A DNA stretch of 47,434 nt from NCBI GenBank assembly GCA_937949965.1, contig CALFBF010000005.1:1-47434 (forward strand), given 5' to 3'. Position 1 is the stretch's first letter. Each line of letters begins with the position of its first letter. The position numbers and the translations under genes were made by a program. This DNA comes from an uncultured Roseibacillus sp. GTDB taxonomy: Bacteria; Verrucomicrobiota; Verrucomicrobiia; Verrucomicrobiales; Akkermansiaceae. The notes under the pieces are model-generated. The model was not told the DNA's origin, did no database searches, and worked only from the letters and a program-made list of their open reading frames with translations. This document shows, piece after piece, positions 24,651 to 33,953 of the stretch.

Positions 24651-25427
24651 CTAAGGCCGATGTAGGCCTAGCATCATCTGCAGACAAACGATCGCGAACT
24701 GGGTCCGGTTTCGCCACGGTTTCTCAGGGGTCAAGATTCGCCAGCCTTCTTCTTGGGCCCGCTGCGCAAAGGCTCCCTCGGGATGAATTGCGACTGACTT
24801 TTCACACATGGCAAGCATGGGAAGATCGGCAGGGCTGTCGGAGTAGCCTTCACTGTTAGGTAACACGCCTTCCAATCCTAACTCCTCACGGAGTCGTTTC
24901 ACCTTATTCTCTTTCTTGTTATTCCCGAGGGGAAAGGGAGGAAACCAAGCGAGCTGCTCCCCCACCGTCACCACAGTCCCATAAACATGATCAAAACCTA
25001 ACTTCTCCCCAATGGTCCGTACGTAGAGCTCGGGACTAGCCGACACGAGGATCAAGGTGCGTCCCTCTCGACGATGCCGTTCTACTTCCGCAAACACTTC
25101 TGGGTAAATCAGTTCCGAATGAACGGAACGAGCGAACTCTTCACCCCAAGCGATTAACTTTTCGCGCTCCATCCCCCAAGCAAAGCCCATAAAGATCCGC
25201 TTCATGACCTCCGAGCCCAGAAGCTTCGCGAGTGGCAAAAGAAGAAAAAATGGAATCAAGAGCACCCGGCGCCAACCCTCGCGCCGCAGCACGAAGTTAC
25301 AAAAACAGACTTGGAGGTCCCAAGGGACCAAGGTCTGATCCAAATCAAACAAAGCCCATCCAGGGTTAGCGGTATTGCTCACATTGGACACAGTTAGAAG
25401 CCAAGGCGGTACCGAAAGAGGATGCAA
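24651..25427 (-). CDS. HAD-IB family phosphatase
   Basis: Motif I is ALFDLDQTLVPWD (the second Asp pairs as general acid), motif II LILVSASPELYVR, and motif IV EGYSDSPADLPMLAM, the pattern of HAD subfamily IB enzymes (SerB, CicA and relatives). The unusual DLDQT instead of DxDGT is shared with several IB members. A hydrophobic stretch RVLLIPFFLLLPLAKLLG in the cap suggests contact with membranes or lipid substrates. The start at TTG 25427 is doubtful; GTGs about 36-45 bp inside give a more usual N-terminus. Confidence 0.85.
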   Translation of the reverse strand: MHPLSVPPWLLTVSNVSNTANPGWALFDLDQTLVPWDLQVCFCNFVLRREGWRRVLLIPFFLLLPLAKLLGSEVMKRIFMGFAWGMEREKLIAWGEEFARSVHSELIYPEVFAEVERHRREGRTLILVSASPELYVRTIGEKLGFDHVYGTVVTVGEQLAWFPPFPLGNNKKENKVKRLREELGLEGVLPNSEGYSDSPADLPMLAMCEKSVAIHPEGAFAQRAQEEGWRILTPEKPWRNRTQFAIVCLQMMLGLHRP

Positions 25428-25520
25428 GTCTGGAAAGCTTTTCTTTTTATTTCCACAGTTCCATGTCTATCCTTTCTCCAGCGAAGCGATATTCATTTGA
25501 TCCTCTTCCCCCTTCAATTT

Positions 25521-27242
25521 ATGAAAATTGGACTTTTCTCCTTACTCTTCCTGACTCTTCAAACGCAAGTCTTTGCCCAGGTTTTTGCGATCGTAACGGT
25601 TGCGGCACTGAACCCTGAGCGCGAAGAGCAATTCGTGATTCAACTCGACATTAGTAATGCACCCATGAATGTGGCGAACTTCATGCTTCTTGCCGCTCCC
25701 TCGCGCGATTTTTTCCGTAACTCGGGCAATGCGACATTAACTAATAATCCTTCTGGTAGCTACCGACCCTCCAACGAAATGGGGGCCTTGCTCCCCGGCG
25801 GGGTCGAAACTTATACCATCTCGGTCAACGGAAGCACGGCTCTCTTTAACCTCCCACAGGGATCAGTTGCGATCGTCAACCGGACAGCAAGCATCAATGA
25901 GGTCGCCCGTTTTCGACTCGTAGGTAGCACTTGGGAACCCATCCCAGACCCCTTCAGCCCCTTTACCTTCCGTCTACAATACAATAGCGATTTTTTACGT
26001 TGGGCTCTCGAAGTAGACACCTCAGTCACTTACCTAGACGAATTTGATGGTTCTCTCACTTCAGGACCATTCTACGATCCCCCTACCCTCCCTCGACCCA
26101 TCCCAGTCATTGGTGGCGACCATCCCTATATCTCACTTGGGCGAAGAGACTCCGCTGCCAATCGTCCTCCCGGTTGGGTCATCCAAAACGAGGTCATTGA
26201 TCCCAACTTCAACAACATCCTCAGTAATAGTATTTTTGGAAATCACTTTGCTAACATCGGGGGCAACGTAGGGGCGGAACAACGCTACGCCGTTGCCTTT
26301 GCCAATGATTCTCGTTCCCTCCTTAATACGGCAGCGTCCGAACTGCTCATCACCGGAACTGCAGGTAACCCCGAGTTCGAGGGGCGGCACACCTGTATTG
26401 GTAGAGTAGTAGAGGGAACTTTCCGTAATCCACCCACTACCATCCCAGGGAGTCGTAACCTCGTAGACGCTATTATCTCAGGGGCTCGACCAGCGCAGAT
26501 TCGTTCCATTCGCTTCGAAAACATCGGTCTTAACTTTTCCGCCATCGATTTTGGAAATCGCTTACCCTTGGTCACCGCCTCAGAAGGCGCCGCCCGCCTC
26601 GACTTCTCCGATCGTGAAAATCCATTCCTCTTCGCTAATACAGGGCCAGGACAAATTCGTTTTCTCGATAGTTCTACTGACTTACAGACATGGAGCCGTA
26701 TCGGACAAACCAGTCGCCCCAGCAATGGCGCACCCGAAACTGGCTTCCCACTCCGAAATGCCTTAGCGACTAGTCCTCGGCTGTTCTTCAGCGTGAGTCC
26801 GGTCCAGGTTACCTATCCCGATTGGCCTTCAGAGGACTTTGATTTTTCCGGACTTCGCATTCGCTTTGTCGGTCGTGAAGACGACACCCCAAATACCGCT
26901 CCGCAGGTTCTCAATAACTTTTTTATCAACTTCGACAACAACCTAGACGAGGGCGTGCTCGACGGCTCCACCGGCTTACTCAGTGGTATACACGAACTCA
27001 CTAATGTTTCTTACCAAGCGACAGGGCCATTCACTGGTGAAATTGAGATGGAAAGCGAGACCCTCGCCGAAACGCTCCGCTTCCGACTCTACTTCGACGC
27101 GCACAAGCAGTCCGAAGTCAACTCTGGAACCATCATCGATCGCTACCATCGGCTCGAAGACCGAGTCATTACTATTCTTGGGCAAGACATCGTCATCGAA
27201 AACCAGGTGCAGGAGTTTGGCCTCTGGTCGATCCAGAACTAA
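25521..27242 (+). CDS. Large secreted protein of unknown function
   Basis: From ATG 25521 the protein has 573 residues and a clean signal peptide, MKIGLFSLLFLTLQTQVFA. The first mature segment, EEQFVIQLDISNAPMNVANFMLLA, recalls the start of cyclophilin-type prolyl isomerases (FxxxLxxxxAPxxVxNF), but the remaining cyclophilin motifs are not seen. A later segment (GQIRFLDSSTDLQTWSRIGQT) resembles the LxxSxDLxxW verrucomicrobial secreted-protein repeat. The frame is open back to 25422, but that extension has no signal. It is divergent from the HAD gene. Function unknown. Confidence 0.75.
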   Translation: MKIGLFSLLFLTLQTQVFAQVFAIVTVAALNPEREEQFVIQLDISNAPMNVANFMLLAAPSRDFFRNSGNATLTNNPSGSYRPSNEMGALLPGGVETYTISVNGSTALFNLPQGSVAIVNRTASINEVARFRLVGSTWEPIPDPFSPFTFRLQYNSDFLRWALEVDTSVTYLDEFDGSLTSGPFYDPPTLPRPIPVIGGDHPYISLGRRDSAANRPPGWVIQNEVIDPNFNNILSNSIFGNHFANIGGNVGAEQRYAVAFANDSRSLLNTAASELLITGTAGNPEFEGRHTCIGRVVEGTFRNPPTTIPGSRNLVDAIISGARPAQIRSIRFENIGLNFSAIDFGNRLPLVTASEGAARLDFSDRENPFLFANTGPGQIRFLDSSTDLQTWSRIGQTSRPSNGAPETGFPLRNALATSPRLFFSVSPVQVTYPDWPSEDFDFSGLRIRFVGREDDTPNTAPQVLNNFFINFDNNLDEGVLDGSTGLLSGIHELTNVSYQATGPFTGEIEMESETLAETLRFRLYFDAHKQSEVNSGTIIDRYHRLEDRVITILGQDIVIENQVQEFGLWSIQN

Positions 27243-27244
27243 GC

Positions 27245-28033
27245 TTACTCTTCCCGGAAGCATACCCGCTCTGCTCCAGCATAGAGATTAAAGGTTGGTG
27301 GACGGAGAAATCCCACCAACGTCTGGTTGCTCTCTTGCGCGAATTGCACCGCAAGAGAGGAAGGGGCTGAAATTGCGGAAACTACTGGCAAGGCCACCGC
27401 GAGAGCCTTTTGCATGACTTCAAAAGAAACCCGTCCGGAAACTTGTAACACGAGTTCTTCACAACCGATTTGCTCAGAGAGAGCCCACCCGATCACCTTA
27501 TCAATGGCGTTGTGACGACCCACATCTTCTCGCAGTGCCAGTAGTTCTCCCGTAGAGTCAAAGAGAGCCGCCGCATGGATACCCCCGGTCTCGTCAAAGG
27601 CAGCCTGCGCACGTCTAAGCTGCGCTGGGATATCTAACAGCACCTCCGCTGATAAGGAAAAACCACTACTAGCCGCCTCGTAGTTCTGGCGAATCGCATC
27701 GATACTAGCCTTACCGCAAATCCCACAAGAAGAGGCACTGAAGAGATTACGACTCAAGCGTGATTGGTCAAAGACGACTCCCTTGGCCAAAAAGACGAGA
27801 GCATGATTCTTCTTGTGCTCCAAGTCCACGCGAGCGACTTGTTGCAAACTTGTGATAAAACCCTCGGTCACCAGAAAACCTCTTACTAAGTCCTCATCAT
27901 GACCAGGGGTGCGCATCACCACTGCCACCGGAAAACCATCGACCGTGATCTGGAGCGGTTCTTCCTCCGCAACCAAGTCCTCCAAAGTCTCGCAACCCGC
28001 GACCGTGCGACGTGTGATGGTGAATCGACTCAC
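27245..28033 (-). CDS. fdhD: Formate dehydrogenase accessory sulfurtransferase
   Basis: FdhD passes sulfur from IscS to the molybdenum cofactor of formate dehydrogenase. The cysteine pair sits in SCGICGKASID as C103 and C106. Further family segments are TEGFITSLQQVARV, GGIHAAALFD and REDVGRHNAIDKVIGWAL, and the C-terminal Gly-rich fold has ISAPSSLAVQFAQE. The start is GTG. Length, 262 residues, is normal. No formate dehydrogenase subunit is in the window. Its stop is 2 bp from that of the convergent secreted-protein gene. Confidence 0.96.
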   Translation of the reverse strand: MSRFTITRRTVAGCETLEDLVAEEEPLQITVDGFPVAVVMRTPGHDEDLVRGFLVTEGFITSLQQVARVDLEHKKNHALVFLAKGVVFDQSRLSRNLFSASSCGICGKASIDAIRQNYEAASSGFSLSAEVLLDIPAQLRRAQAAFDETGGIHAAALFDSTGELLALREDVGRHNAIDKVIGWALSEQIGCEELVLQVSGRVSFEVMQKALAVALPVVSAISAPSSLAVQFAQESNQTLVGFLRPPTFNLYAGAERVCFREE

Positions 28034-28093
28034 GGGATGACTGTAGAAAATTGCTTGGAATGGAGAAAGAGGTATTTCTCACTTGGGAAAAAT

Positions 28094-28945
28094 TCACTTC
28101 CGGCTCGCCTCCTGCAGGAGCTTGCGCTCGTCGTCGGTAAGGGAGTGAAGGCCCTCCTCGCTGATCTTATCGAGAATCCGATCGATGTCTTTATTCTTAG
28201 AAGGCGTCACTTTGCTCCGTGGCTTCAACTTCTTCTCGTAAACGCGCTTTTTCGGACTCGCCTTCTTCTGCCGTCGAGGTCGTGACGAGCGTGTTCCTAG
28301 AACATCCTCAACCACCCCCCACTGTCCCACATGTCCAGCTTGACGCATCCACCAGACCGAGAGGTAAACAGTCGAGATAAGCGCTAAGCAGCCTCCCCAA
28401 TTCCTCATCATCGCAAATTGCAGCAACCCCAACGCCACAAAGACGATTGCAAACCATTTAATCGGAAAGCCAAAAAAAGCGGATGGCGCGTTAGGCGTCA
28501 TCGCAATCGCCGCCACTAACACCGCAAGGTGAGGCACATGAGAACCCACCAAAAAACCAGGAACTGATAAAAAATGAGCAAGTAGAACGACTACTGGAGG
28601 AGTCAGAGTAACGGCCAGCAATAGCCGCACATAACTGGAGCGACCAATCACGCCCTCTACCTGACTTCCAAAATGGTAAAAGAAATACAGCCCTAGTAGC
28701 AACCAAACCGAAGGCGCTCCGAAGAAAGGATAACTGATCACTTGCCAAAGACTGCCCTGTGTAAAAGCGTGTGGGTCAAATACTGCAAGTAAATCCATCC
28801 CACTAGGGACCATGACTACGATCAACATCCCGACCACTTCTAACAAAATCACTAGATTAGTGACTGTAATCGGGATCCGTCCTAGGCGGAAAAGAGGCGG
28901 CTGCCAACTTCCCCTTCCTGTCCCCGCGCCGTAGCTAAAACTCAT
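28094..28945 (-). CDS. Rhomboid-like membrane protein, probably inactive
   Basis: About six hydrophobic helices are visible (TNLVILLEVVGMLIVVMV, then LWQVISYPFFGAPSVWLLLGLYFFYHFG). The text QGSLWQVISYPFFG and the EGVIGRSSYVRLLL loop fit the rhomboid fold. The expected nucleophile motif GxSG appears as LVGSHVPH, and the last helices lack the catalytic His, so a pseudo-rhomboid is likely. The C-terminal 70 residues are a Lys/Arg-rich cytoplasmic tail (RPRRQKKASPKKR). The ATG at 28945 is preferred to an upstream non-ATG start. Confidence 0.7.
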   Translation of the reverse strand: MSFSYGAGTGRGSWQPPLFRLGRIPITVTNLVILLEVVGMLIVVMVPSGMDLLAVFDPHAFTQGSLWQVISYPFFGAPSVWLLLGLYFFYHFGSQVEGVIGRSSYVRLLLAVTLTPPVVVLLAHFLSVPGFLVGSHVPHLAVLVAAIAMTPNAPSAFFGFPIKWFAIVFVALGLLQFAMMRNWGGCLALISTVYLSVWWMRQAGHVGQWGVVEDVLGTRSSRPRRQKKASPKKRVYEKKLKPRSKVTPSKNKDIDRILDKISEEGLHSLTDDERKLLQEASRK

Positions 28946-29035
28946 GCCAGACAGATAACACCCGTAAGCAGCCCTCACAAGAGGACAGTCGCCGAAGCAA
29001 AATGTGGAACGACCACTTGCGAAATCTCAAAGTAC

Positions 29036-30010
29036 GTGGACCCTCCTCTTAACATGAGCTCTTGCACCACTCCCGACTGTCAATTCCCCTCCTGGATGAG
29101 AACCGTCCTCATTGCGGCAGGGCTCTATAATTTAGCATTTGGAGTCTGGACCGTAGCTTGGCCAAGCCTCTGGTTCGAATGGTCAGGCATGCCACTCCCT
29201 GAGTATCCCGAGGTCTGGCAATCAGTGGGCATGATCGTAGGAGTCTTTGGCATCGGCTACCTCATCGCATCCTCCAATCCTATCCGACACTGGCCTATCA
29301 TCTTCGTTGGCTTCTTGGGGAAACTTTTCGGACCTATTGGCTTTATTAAGGCAGTGACCACCGGGGCTCTCCCTCTCTCTTGCACCTGGATCACAGTCAC
29401 CAATGATCTCATTTGGTGGATTCCTTTCGGACTCATCCTCTGGCGTGTTGCTCAAGCAAAGGCCGGACGCCCCTTCGATCGTCAAGAGCCATATACTCCT
29501 ACCGAAGCGGCCGAGAACTATCACCTTTCTAGTGGGGAAAGCTTGCGCGACGCCTCTCGTGAACAAACTATCGTGCTTGTTTTCCTGCGCCACTTTGGTT
29601 GCACCTTTACTCGGCAGATTCTACGATCACTACAAGGACTGAAGGAAGAAGCTGATCGCAACGGAGCCCGCCTCGTGCTCGTCCACATGTTACGTGAACA
29701 AGAAAGCCAAGAATATCTCACGGCTCCTTCCGCGCAAAGTATTCCTCACATCGCGGATACCAATTGCGAACTCTACCGCGCCTTCGGTCTTGGGAAGGGC
29801 GGTTTCTTCGAAATCTTCGGACCACAAGTCTGGTTCCGCGGCATGCTCGCCCTCTTCAAGGGATGCGGCGTGGGTCACCTTGCTGGTGACGGTCTCCAAA
29901 TGCCAGGTGCCTTCCTCTACCGAGCCGAAAAGATCGTGGCGGCACAACCAGCTAAAAGTGCGTCTGACCTCCCGGACTTACCACGCCTTTTCTCGAAGGG
30001 GAGCGAGTAA
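29036..30010 (+). CDS. Membrane domain fused to a peroxiredoxin-like (AhpC/TSA_2) domain
   Basis: Residues about 18-140 hold four hydrophobic helices (TVLIAAGLYNLAFGVWTVAW; VGMIVGVFGIGYLIA; IIFVGFLGKLFGPIGFI; DLIWWIPFGLILWRV). Residues 175-310 are a thioredoxin-fold domain of the PRXL2/SelL-like group: IVLVFLRHFGCTFTRQ with peroxidatic-type C189 and Thr at 192, where relatives often have a second Cys. The soluble part probably faces the cytoplasm. The start may be the ATG at 29054. A redox role at the membrane is inferred. Confidence 0.78.
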   Translation: MDPPLNMSSCTTPDCQFPSWMRTVLIAAGLYNLAFGVWTVAWPSLWFEWSGMPLPEYPEVWQSVGMIVGVFGIGYLIASSNPIRHWPIIFVGFLGKLFGPIGFIKAVTTGALPLSCTWITVTNDLIWWIPFGLILWRVAQAKAGRPFDRQEPYTPTEAAENYHLSSGESLRDASREQTIVLVFLRHFGCTFTRQILRSLQGLKEEADRNGARLVLVHMLREQESQEYLTAPSAQSIPHIADTNCELYRAFGLGKGGFFEIFGPQVWFRGMLALFKGCGVGHLAGDGLQMPGAFLYRAEKIVAAQPAKSASDLPDLPRLFSKGSE

Positions 30011-30088
30011 TACTAGCGCAAATTATTCCTCAATTTTTTCTCGATATCACTTGGAATAGTTTCAATTTTTCGCACTCTCATAGGGGTC

Positions 30089-30553
30089 ATGATTAAATCA
30101 ATTACACTCCTCCTCGCTGCTGTCTTTTTTGCCCTTCCTGTCTTTGCACAAGACACTGCAGTTCGTCAAAAGCACTTCAGCCACAAGAAAGGGCTCGCCG
30201 TGCAAGGATACGATCCCGTGGCCTACCACTCCGGCGGGGCCAAGAAAGGAAGCTCTAAAATCACTGCAAGTCACGGCGGTCTTACTTACCGCTTCTCCAC
30301 CGAAGCAAATAAGAAAGCCTTCCAAGCCAGCCCAGACAAATACGAGCCCCTCTTTGGCGGTTGGTGTGCTTGGGCCATGAAGGATGGAGAAAAGACAAAG
30401 GTAAATCCTAAGAACTTCAAAGTCATCAATGGCAAGACTCACCTCTTCTTCAAGACCATCCTCGGCGACACTCGTAAGCTCTGGGACAAGCAAGGTAACG
30501 ACGCAGCACAAACTGCAAAGGCTGCTGCCCAGTGGAAGAAAATCACAGGATAA
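30089..30553 (+). CDS. Secreted YHS-domain protein
   Basis: The signal peptide MIKSITLLLAAVFFALPVFA is clear. The core GLAVQGYDPVAYHSGG, GLTYRFSTEANKKAFQASP and DKYEPLFGGWCAWAM is a YHS domain, usually metal-binding and found in secreted proteins of uncertain role in marine bacteria. Length is 154 residues. It is monocistronic and followed by a terminator. Confidence 0.9.
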   Translation: MIKSITLLLAAVFFALPVFAQDTAVRQKHFSHKKGLAVQGYDPVAYHSGGAKKGSSKITASHGGLTYRFSTEANKKAFQASPDKYEPLFGGWCAWAMKDGEKTKVNPKNFKVINGKTHLFFKTILGDTRKLWDKQGNDAAQTAKAAAQWKKITG

Positions 30554-30576
30554 CTTCTGCTAAGAAAAAATCTAAC

Positions 30577-30612
30577 AACCGAGCTTCTCTTCAAAAGGAG
30601 GCTCGGTTTTTT
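30577..30612 (+). terminator. Rho-independent terminator after YHS gene
   Basis: AACCGAGC (30577-30584) pairs with GCTCGGTT (30601-30608), the stem continuing with CTC/GAG-type pairs around a TTCAAAA loop, and a seven-T run follows. It lies about 24 bp beyond the stop. Confidence 0.93.
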
Positions 30613-30706
30613 TATTCCCACTCACAACCCTTTAGGAAACAGAGTGGATTTAATCTTTAACACGCAACTTCGAAGAAAAACCATGGTTTAATCCTATCCG
30701 TCTATC

Positions 30707-33700
30707 ATGAGACTTTTTCTTTTCCTTTTGCTCACGGCTCATTCTGTCTTTGCAGAGCCCATTCTCGACTCTTGGCTAACCGATCTTTCCGGCCGTTACG
30801 CCCGTATTTACCCGAATACTGAAGCCCAGATCAATCAGGCCAATATGAACACTTGGTCACGTGGTGCTGGCACTCAATCCCAACCGACCTATGCAGGTAT
30901 TCACGAAGTGGCAACTGATGCTAACAACGTCTATCTGCGAGCAACAGGATTGGCCTTCCACATCATGGGGCCATGGCACAAACAAGACGGCAGCCTTTTC
31001 GCAGACTATCCCTCGAACAGTCGCACCCATTTCCGCATCACCCGAAATGCGACCATTCCACCCGTTGGGAGTAAAGAATCAACTGGGAATGGTACCATTA
31101 GTCTCTTCGTCGACGGAGTTTCCATGTTCGGAACTCAAGACACCTTTTCCTACGACACTTCCGCCGGTAGAGACGAGCGACCCGCTACCACTCAACCTGG
31201 AGTCTCCGGCGATGCAATCTGGAATCGGAATGCTTACTTAACCCAAAGAGAGACCTTCGATCCTGCGCTCGCTCATCAAGCGGATAATCTCTACCACTAC
31301 CACGTAAACCCACCGGGCCTGCGCCACCTACTAGAGGACTCGGTCGCTTACGATCCTGTAACCAATACTTACACCGAAGATCCAAACGGCGAACATTCTC
31401 CGATCTTGGGTTGGGTCGGTGATGGGCTCCCCCTCTACGGCCCCTACGGGTACTCTGATCCCACCGATGCGACCTCACCCATCCGGCGTATGATATCTGG
31501 ATTCCAGATCCGGGATGGTTCTAACAGTTCTACTAATCTCAATACTCTTTCAGGAACAGATTCCTCGGGGAGACAGACTGGCCGCACCACTCTTCCGCAA
31601 TGGATCGCTCGTAACGAAGGAACCTCCACCACGCTAAGCCCTGATTCCTTCGGCCCTGCAGTAGACACAGTCATCGACGACGAGACTTATCGCTTGGGAC
31701 ATTACTTACAAGATTATGCCTACAAGGGAGATCTCGTTGGATTCGATCTCTATGAGGGCGTCAGTAATGATGGAGTCTATGACCCGGCAACGGACTTCGA
31801 CCTCAATGAGTATAACGTCCGCTTTTGCGTCACCCCGGAATTCCCCACAGGAACTTGGGCCTACTTTACCAATATTGATGCTGCGGGGAATCCCGTTTTC
31901 CCCTACAATCTCAGCCGCTACTATTTTGGTAGTTATAATGCTGGCGATGTCGACACTCTAACAAGTAACCCAGAAATCCGCTGGGAAGGAGGCCCCGAAA
32001 AGGAACTTACCATCGACTCTCTCGCCACCACCGCATCAACCGACGATGTCGCTATCGTATGGAACTCGGTCGAAGGCGGTCATTACACTATTGAGCGCTC
32101 CGGCACCCTCCTCCCAGAGGACTGGGCACTACTTGATGAAGTAAGAGGAATAGACGCCACCACTCCCATCATTGATAACGGGCGCAGAACGACAGAGCGC
32201 GAGCACTTCTACCGAGTCGGCCTCGACTTCATCGAAGCCTTCGACGACACCGGATTCGTCTACGATGACTCCATCATTTCTAATGGGATTCAAAACAACG
32301 TCCTTCTTCTCATCCTCGACGACTGGGGTATCGACTCCTCAGAACTTTACAATATCGAGCCCGGAACACTCCTCGCCCGGATGCCTAACCTGAAGAATCT
32401 TCTTTTTTCCGATCCCAATGCAACCCCAGCCGACACCCCCGATAAGGGACTTCTCTTCACTCGTGGCTACGCGCAACCCATTTGTTCCCCTACACGAGCA
32501 ACACTTCTCACTGGACGTCAACCCCACCAACACCGAGTTGGCAATCCCACTTCGAACAACACCCTCCCGGCAAGCGAACTGACTTTCCCCGAAATCATCT
32601 CTGCCGAATCCCCAGACTACGGACTCGCCTCATTTGGAAAATGGCACCTTGGCTCAGGAGAAACTGGCCCCTTAGACACTGGTGGCTGGCCTCACTTCTC
32701 AGGAACCTTAGGCGGTGGTGTGCCGAGTTACAACAGTTGGACCCGGGTCGAAATCGAGAATGGTATCCTCACCGACCCCGGCACCACGGTGACCACTTAC
32801 GCCACTAGTGCCCAAGTTGCCGAAGCCACTTCCTTCATCGCTTCTCAGGGGGACGAGCCTTGGGTGGTGTGGATGGGCTTTAATGCTCCCCACTCCCCTT
32901 TCCATGATCCCGCTCCCTTTGTGACGCCCGCTGACGGTTACTCCACCAATGGCACCAGTAACCGAGATCTCTACGTGAGAATGTTAGAAGCTCTCGATCA
33001 CGAAATTGGGAACCTTTTACAAGCGGTCGATCTCGATCGAACGAACATCATCGTAGTAGGCGACAACGGCTCTCCCACCCAAGTGAGTCAAGCACCCGTG
33101 CAAGGAATCGTAGAAGCAAAAGGCTCCCTAACAGAAGGCGGTATCCACGTCCCCTTCTTCGCCTGCGGCCCTAATGTATTAGAAACTGGAACAAGCGACG
33201 AACTCGTCCACGTCATTGATCTCTTCGCAACCATCCTCGATCTCACCGGCACCAATGCGGTGGCCGCTACCGATGGAATCGATATCTCTTCCAAATCACT
33301 CCTTCCCATCTTTGAAGGCTCCGACATGGAAGACCGCTGTATCATCTCGGAGAGATTTGGCCTCAACCCTAGCACCGATGGACGCTCCCTCATCATCGAC
33401 GAGTGGCCAAATTTTAAACTCATTTCTACCCAAGACGTTACCGATCCGAATGACATCCCTGATTATCAAATGTATCTCATCGGAGACAACGGAGTCGAAA
33501 TAGCCCTCCTCACCACACCTCCTAATCCTGGTGATGCATGGGAAGAAGCTTACAATGCCTTACTTGCCAAAGATCAATCACTCCAACCAGTAGTCAGCGA
33601 CACCGAGACCATTTACCTTGAGCTCTTAGCAACAACGGGACCCGCTAGCCCACCTCCTAATCTCAGTATCCAACCAACTTCCGTGACGTATCTTGGCATT

Positions 33701-33892
33701 GAGGTCGACACTATTGAAGGGCGTCTGGACCCCACCGGCACCACCGCTCGCTACTGGGTTGCAATCACCCTTCCTCCAGCAACAACAATCGACCCTAATA
33801 ACCCTCAAGCTTTCACCATTACTTTTCCAAACAATGCAAATACAGGATCTTCACGTATTTTTGATGCCATCTCGATAGCGTCAGCTCCTTGA
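30707..33892 (+). CDS. Secreted YHYH-domain / sulfatase fusion protein
   Basis: Signal peptide MRLFLFLLLTAHSVFA. Residues about 20-430 are a YHYH domain: LYHYHVNPPGL with YHYH at 196-199, and WVGDGLPLYGPYGY. A short strand-rich linker (TIERSGTLLPEDWALL) follows. Residues about 525-960 are a formylglycine sulfatase: LLLILDDWG with metal ligands D538-D539, CSPTRATLLTGR with C593 as the residue modified to formylglycine, and GKWHLGSGE. A further domain ends the 1061-residue chain. The fusion probably acts on a sulfated polymer outside the cytoplasm; the substrate is unknown. Confidence 0.88.
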   Translation: MRLFLFLLLTAHSVFAEPILDSWLTDLSGRYARIYPNTEAQINQANMNTWSRGAGTQSQPTYAGIHEVATDANNVYLRATGLAFHIMGPWHKQDGSLFADYPSNSRTHFRITRNATIPPVGSKESTGNGTISLFVDGVSMFGTQDTFSYDTSAGRDERPATTQPGVSGDAIWNRNAYLTQRETFDPALAHQADNLYHYHVNPPGLRHLLEDSVAYDPVTNTYTEDPNGEHSPILGWVGDGLPLYGPYGYSDPTDATSPIRRMISGFQIRDGSNSSTNLNTLSGTDSSGRQTGRTTLPQWIARNEGTSTTLSPDSFGPAVDTVIDDETYRLGHYLQDYAYKGDLVGFDLYEGVSNDGVYDPATDFDLNEYNVRFCVTPEFPTGTWAYFTNIDAAGNPVFPYNLSRYYFGSYNAGDVDTLTSNPEIRWEGGPEKELTIDSLATTASTDDVAIVWNSVEGGHYTIERSGTLLPEDWALLDEVRGIDATTPIIDNGRRTTEREHFYRVGLDFIEAFDDTGFVYDDSIISNGIQNNVLLLILDDWGIDSSELYNIEPGTLLARMPNLKNLLFSDPNATPADTPDKGLLFTRGYAQPICSPTRATLLTGRQPHQHRVGNPTSNNTLPASELTFPEIISAESPDYGLASFGKWHLGSGETGPLDTGGWPHFSGTLGGGVPSYNSWTRVEIENGILTDPGTTVTTYATSAQVAEATSFIASQGDEPWVVWMGFNAPHSPFHDPAPFVTPADGYSTNGTSNRDLYVRMLEALDHEIGNLLQAVDLDRTNIIVVGDNGSPTQVSQAPVQGIVEAKGSLTEGGIHVPFFACGPNVLETGTSDELVHVIDLFATILDLTGTNAVAATDGIDISSKSLLPIFEGSDMEDRCIISERFGLNPSTDGRSLIIDEWPNFKLISTQDVTDPNDIPDYQMYLIGDNGVEIALLTTPPNPGDAWEEAYNALLAKDQSLQPVVSDTETIYLELLATTGPASPPPNLSIQPTSVTYLGIEVDTIEGRLDPTGTTARYWVAITLPPATTIDPNNPQAFTITFPNNANTGSSRIFDAISIASAP

Positions 33893-33953
33893 ATCATTCC
33901 AAATTATCGAGTCGAGTTGAGGTGAATTCCGAAGTTCTCTCTTGAGATCAAGA

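Noticed and set aside
28979-29035. Promoter for the divergent rhomboid-like and peroxiredoxin-like genes
   Set aside because: The gap certainly carries promoters, but no -35/-10 pair could be chosen with confidence.
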